Assembly (NCBI RefSeq): GCF_030817355.1 | Contig: NZ_JAUSZH010000001.1 | Coordinates: 7,038,501-7,102,500 of the forward strand | Length of the DNA stretch: 64,000 nt | DNA from: Streptomyces sp. V1I1 | Lineage (GTDB): Bacteria; Actinomycetota; Actinomycetes; Streptomycetales; Streptomycetaceae | Reading direction: 5' to 3' | Part shown: in pieces, positions 61,205-64,000 of the stretch | Position numbering within the stretch: position 1 is the first letter of the stretch | How the letters are laid out: every line of letters starts with the position of its first letter | The notes under the pieces: generated by a model | Databases searched by the model: none | What the model was told of the DNA's origin: nothing | The model's input: the letters and a program-made list of their open reading frames with translations, nothing else | Made by a program: the position numbers and the translations under genes

Positions 61205-62875
61205 CTACTCGCCGGAGAGCACCGCCTGCGCGGCGACCCGCGCCTCGTCCGCGGTGTCCGTGGCACGCGCCGCGGCCGCAGCCCGCTCGCACTGAGCGAG
61301 CGTGTACTTCGCCAGCGTCGCCCGGACGTACGGAATCGACGCCGCACCCATCGACAGCGAGGTCACACCAAGACCGGTGAGCACACACGCCAGCAACGGA
61401 TCGGAGGCAGCCTCACCACACACACCGCAGCTCTTGCCCTCGGCCTTCGCGGCCTCGGCCGACAGCGCCACCAGATCCAGCAGCGCCGGCTGCCACGGAT
61501 CCTGCAGCCGCGACACCGCACCCACCTGACGGTCGGCGGCGAAGGTGTACTGCGCGAGGTCATTGGTGCCCAGTGACAGGAACTCGACCTCCTGCAGGAT
61601 CGAGCGCGCCCGCAGCGCGGCGGACGGAATCTCCACCATCGCGCCGAACTTCGCCTTCAGCCCGGCCTCACGGCACGCGTCGGCGAACGCCTTCGCGTCG
61701 ATACGGTCCGCCACCATCGGCGCCATGACCTCGAGGTAGACCGGCAGTCCGGCGACGGCCTTGGACAGTGCCGTCAGCTGGGTACGCAGCACCTCGGGGT
61801 GGTCCAGCAGGCTGCGCAGCCCGCGCACACCCAGCGCCGGGTTCGGCTCATCGGCCGGAGTCAGGAAGTCGAGCGGCTTGTCGGCCCCCGCATCCAGCAC
61901 CCGCACGACAACCCGGCCCTCGGGGAACGCCTCCAGCACCTTGCGGTAGGCCTCGACCTGCTTCTCCTCCGACGGAGCCTGCTTGCTGTCGTCGAGGAAG
62001 AGGAACTCCGTACGGAACAGACCGACGCCCTCGGCACCGGCCTCGACCGCGGCCGGAACATCGGCGGGCCCGCCGATATTCGCCAACAGCGGCACCTTGT
62101 GCCCGTCGGACGTCGCGCCCGGCCCACTGGAAGCGGCCAGCGCGGCCTTACGCTCCGCGGCGGCCTTCTCCAACAGCGCGCGCTTCTCGTCGCTCGGCTC
62201 GACGAAAACTTCGCCGGTGCTGCCGTCGACGGCGATGAGGGTGCCCTCGGCCAGCTCCCTGGCACCCGGCAGCGCCACCACGGCGGGCACTCCGAGCGCC
62301 CGCGCCAGAATCGCGCTGTGGCTGGTCGGCCCACCCTCCTCGGTGACGAACCCGAGCACCAGCGCCGGGTCGAGCAGCGCCGTGTCCGCGGGCGCGAGGT
62401 CCCGGGCGATCAGTACATACGGCTCGTCGCTGTCCGGCACACCCGGCATCGGCACACCCAGCAGCCGCGCCACGATCCGGTTCCGCACGTCATCCAGGTC
62501 CGCGACCCGTCCGGCCAGGTACTCGCCGGCACCCGCCAGCAGCGCCCGGTACGCAGCGAACGCGTCGTACACCGCGCGCTCGGCAGTGCTGCCGACGGCG
62601 ATGCGCCGATCCACGTCGGCCATGAGCTCCGGGTCCTGCGCCATCATGGCCTGGGCCTCGAGCACCGCCTGCGCCTCGCCCCCGGCCAGATTGCCCCGCG
62701 CTATCAGGTCGGCGGCCACAGCTTCCACGGCCTGGCGAGCGCGCCCCTGTTCGCGCTCCGCGTCCTCCGCCGGAATCTGCTTGGCCGGCGGCTCCAGAAC
62801 CGCCGTACCCATGTGCCGAACCTCGCCGATCGCCACACCGTGGCTCACGCCGACGCCTCGAAGCGTTGTCTCCAT
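61205..62875 (-). CDS. ptsI: PTS enzyme I (phosphoenolpyruvate-protein phosphotransferase)
   Basis: A 556-residue cytosolic enzyme that moves phosphate from PEP to HPr, the first step of the sugar phosphotransferase system. The phosphorylated residue is His186 in GGPTSHSAILARALGVPAVV. The PEP-binding barrel has EGVGLFRTEFLFLDD, NPALGVRGLR, SLGTNDLAQYTFAADR and the active Cys in SCGVCGEAASDP. The start at 62875 (METTLRGVGVSHG) is chosen because GGGTGAA precedes it. It lies 76 bp downstream of crr on the same strand. In Streptomyces the PTS mainly serves N-acetylglucosamine and fructose uptake. Confidence 0.96.
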   Translation of the reverse strand: METTLRGVGVSHGVAIGEVRHMGTAVLEPPAKQIPAEDAEREQGRARQAVEAVAADLIARGNLAGGEAQAVLEAQAMMAQDPELMADVDRRIAVGSTAERAVYDAFAAYRALLAGAGEYLAGRVADLDDVRNRIVARLLGVPMPGVPDSDEPYVLIARDLAPADTALLDPALVLGFVTEEGGPTSHSAILARALGVPAVVALPGARELAEGTLIAVDGSTGEVFVEPSDEKRALLEKAAAERKAALAASSGPGATSDGHKVPLLANIGGPADVPAAVEAGAEGVGLFRTEFLFLDDSKQAPSEEKQVEAYRKVLEAFPEGRVVVRVLDAGADKPLDFLTPADEPNPALGVRGLRSLLDHPEVLRTQLTALSKAVAGLPVYLEVMAPMVADRIDAKAFADACREAGLKAKFGAMVEIPSAALRARSILQEVEFLSLGTNDLAQYTFAADRQVGAVSRLQDPWQPALLDLVALSAEAAKAEGKSCGVCGEAASDPLLACVLTGLGVTSLSMGAASIPYVRATLAKYTLAQCERAAAAARATDTADEARVAAQAVLSGE

Positions 62876-62951
62876 TTCACCCGTCTCCGATTGAGCGACG
62901 GTCTGTGCCGCCGCGATGGATGTCCAACTCGCCGTCACTGCGACGTCGGCG

Positions 62952-63401
62952 TTACTGCCAGCCGAAGAGTGTGTCGCCGGCCTTCACGTCGCCGTCCTCG
63001 CGGACGTCGGAGAGGGAGTCGGCCGTGGCCTCGAGCGCCACGACCGGGCAGACAGCGGACTTGCCCGCGGCCTCGACGGTCGACGGGTCCCAGCGCACCA
63101 CAGCCTGTCCGCGCTGAACGGTGTCGCCCTTGTTGACGAGCAACTCGAAGCCCTCGCCGTTGAGCTGAACGGTGTCGATCCCGAGGTGCGTCAGCACACC
63201 GTGCCCCTGGTCGTCGACGACGACGAAGGCGTGCGGGTGAAGGGAGATAACGATGCCGTCAACGGGGGCGACGGCCTCCGACGGCTCACGCACGGGGTCA
63301 ATAGCGGTACCCGGACCGACCATCGCACCGGAGAACACCGGGTCCGGCACGGCCGCGAGTCCGATGGCACGTCCGGCAAGAGGGGACGTCACTGTGGTCA
63401 T
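62952..63401 (-). CDS. crr: PTS glucose-type EIIA component (Crr)
   Basis: A 149-residue soluble phosphocarrier. The active-site pair is in SLHPHAFVV and HLGIDTVQLNGEGF, with His72 of VLTHLGIDTV as the phosphorylated residue. The N-terminus TSPLAGRAIGLAAVPDPVFSGAMVGPGTAIDP and C-terminal DTLFGWQ fit the family. It receives phosphate from HPr and passes it to EIIB domains of N-acetylglucosamine permeases. GGGAGG precedes the ATG. The 573-bp region upstream is shared with the divergent rRNA operon and contains a near-consensus DasR box. Confidence 0.96.
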   Translation of the reverse strand: MTTVTSPLAGRAIGLAAVPDPVFSGAMVGPGTAIDPVREPSEAVAPVDGIVISLHPHAFVVVDDQGHGVLTHLGIDTVQLNGEGFELLVNKGDTVQRGQAVVRWDPSTVEAAGKSAVCPVVALEATADSLSDVREDGDVKAGDTLFGWQ

Positions 63402-63546
63402 GGAGCCTCCCAGGGGCGGAGATTCGTTGCGTCGCCGTCGCTGCCTGCTTCCCGGACGGCGCGCTGTTCAGAAGGGTAAGTCATAGGAAGTCCTAGTTCC
63501 GCACGAGAGCTGCCAGTTGGCGGACCTAGGGGGCACCGGAAACGAT

Positions 63547-63575
63547 TTGCCTCGTCACTCGGCGGCAGGTACTGT
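63547..63575 (+). promoter_or_regulatory. rRNA operon promoter candidate 1 (TTGCCT-N17-TACTGT)
   Basis: Well-spaced sigma-70-type hexamers about 400 bp before the 16S gene. Streptomyces rrn operons usually have several tandem promoters. Confidence 0.6.
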
Positions 63576-63603
63576 CGTACCCCTGCCTGACCCCAACGCG
63601 ACT

Positions 63604-63632
63604 TTGAGTCGGGGGTCGGCAGCACCTATCAA
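63604..63632 (+). promoter_or_regulatory. rRNA operon promoter candidate 2 (TTGAGT-N17-TATCAA)
   Basis: A second well-spaced hexamer pair, 57 bp downstream of the first. Confidence 0.55.
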
Positions 63633-63644
63633 GTCGAGATCCTA

Positions 63645-63660
63645 ACTGGTCTAAACCTCT
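63645..63660. promoter_or_regulatory. DasR box (dre) ACTGGTCTAAACCTCT
   Basis: Matches 14 of 16 positions of the DasR consensus ACTGGTCTAGACCACT. It is 244 bp upstream of crr, a known DasR target in S. coelicolor. On the minus strand it overlaps TTTAGA, a possible -35 with TGATAG 18 bp on. It also lies just downstream of rRNA promoter candidates 1 and 2. Confidence 0.85.
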
Positions 63661-63704
63661 GCATGCCCGCAGGGTGGTGGTCAGGATGAGGGTAAAGAGC
63701 CTGA

Positions 63705-63710
63705 TAGAGT
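63705..63710 (+). promoter_or_regulatory. rRNA operon promoter candidate 3 (-10 TAGAGT)
   Basis: A good -10 hexamer with a poor -35 (TCAGGA, 18 bp upstream), about 270 bp before the 16S gene. Confidence 0.45.
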
Positions 63711-63773
63711 TGGAAACACCGAAGGGAAGCGCCCGGAGGGCCCCATGAAAAGGGCCTGAAGGAAGCGTCCGTT

Positions 63774-63793
63774 CCTTGAGAACTCAACAGCGT
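63774..63793 (+). promoter_or_regulatory. boxA-like antitermination element in the pre-16S leader
   Basis: CCTTGAGAACTCAACAGCGT resembles the leader element conserved before actinobacterial 16S genes and thought to bind Nus factors. The surrounding 63711-63977 is pre-rRNA leader with no protein gene. Confidence 0.55.
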
Positions 63794-63977
63794 GCCAAAA
63801 GTCAACGCCAGATATGTTGATACCCCGTCCATCTTCGGATGGTCGTGGTTCCTTTGAAGTCCTACTGGCCCATGTGGCGGGTAGGCATTTACACAGCGAG
63901 GATGCTGTGGACGGCAGGCCTTATTCCGGTCTGACCGTTCCGCTCTCGTGATGTGTGTCCCGATTACGGGAAAACAT

Positions 63978-64000
63978 TCACGGAGAGTTTGATCCTGGCT
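63978..64000 (+). rRNA. 16S ribosomal RNA, 5' end (partial)
   Basis: TCACGGAGAGTTTGATCCTG followed by GCT is the universal 5' end of 16S rRNA (AGAGTTTGATCCTGGCT). The gene runs off the window edge. The exact mature 5' end may differ by a few bases. Confidence 0.95.

Overview
The window is a piece of a Streptomyces (or very close actinomycete) chromosome. The evidence is very high GC with GC-skewed third codon positions, GTG/TTG starts, leaderless promoters, and a set of genes typical of the genus: rbpA with a sigma-R promoter, the sporulation pair smeA-sffA, a four-gene conservon (cvnABCD), a GH18 chitinase behind chi/DasR boxes, and crr-ptsI with a DasR box next to a ribosomal RNA operon.

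Layout. 1-5.3 kb: the tail of a PH-domain protein, two overlapping CNNM/CBS proteins, and a convergent TPR-AAA+ ATPase with a TTA codon. 5.3-9.9 kb: a uridine-kinase-like P-loop protein, a Tat-exported C39-like peptidase, a small membrane protein plus TetR regulator, and the chitinase. 10.2-14.5 kb: an acyl-CoA dehydrogenase, an 80-bp tandem repeat array beside a small gene, a conserved protein of unknown role and an aminoglycoside-phosphotransferase-fold protein. 14.5-24.4 kb: housekeeping and metabolic genes (Lrp regulator, amidohydrolase, polyprenol-phosphate mannosyltransferase, FxsA, RbpA, UMF1-type MFS protein, GDPD, a YczE membrane protein divergent from a MocR regulator). 24.4-31 kb: sffA-smeA, ankyrin and HEAT-type proteins, two GT-B glycosyltransferases. 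31-36.1 kb: an SGNH hydrolase with internal repeats, then a decayed 5-oxoproline locus in which pxpA, an MFS transporter and a GntR regulator look intact while hyuA, kipI-kipA and a DUF1445 gene are remnants. 36.2-43.9 kb: a three-gene MukBEF/MksBEF-like SMC operon in the order F-E-B, with no nuclease subunit gene beside it. 43.9-49.2 kb: a small membrane protein and the conservon. 49.3-55.4 kb: glpK-glpF, a thiolase/DUF35 pair, a DUF962 protein, a VanX-like dipeptidase and a Nudix protein. 55.4-64 kb: a GH31 glycosidase, acetoacetyl-CoA synthetase, an unknown protein, ptsI, crr, and the promoter region and first bases of a 16S rRNA gene.

Connections. The chitinase and crr-ptsI both carry DasR-type boxes, so chitin breakdown and N-acetylglucosamine uptake control meet at both ends of the window. 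Two lipid-metabolism loci (12.2 kb and 53.5 kb) share the palindrome TGACG-N3-CGTCA, which suggests a common TetR-type repressor. The strongest candidate for a little-described system is the SMC-like operon at 36.2-43.9 kb, whose ATPase has Asn where Walker B normally has the catalytic Glu. All functions are read from sequence alone; no search was run.
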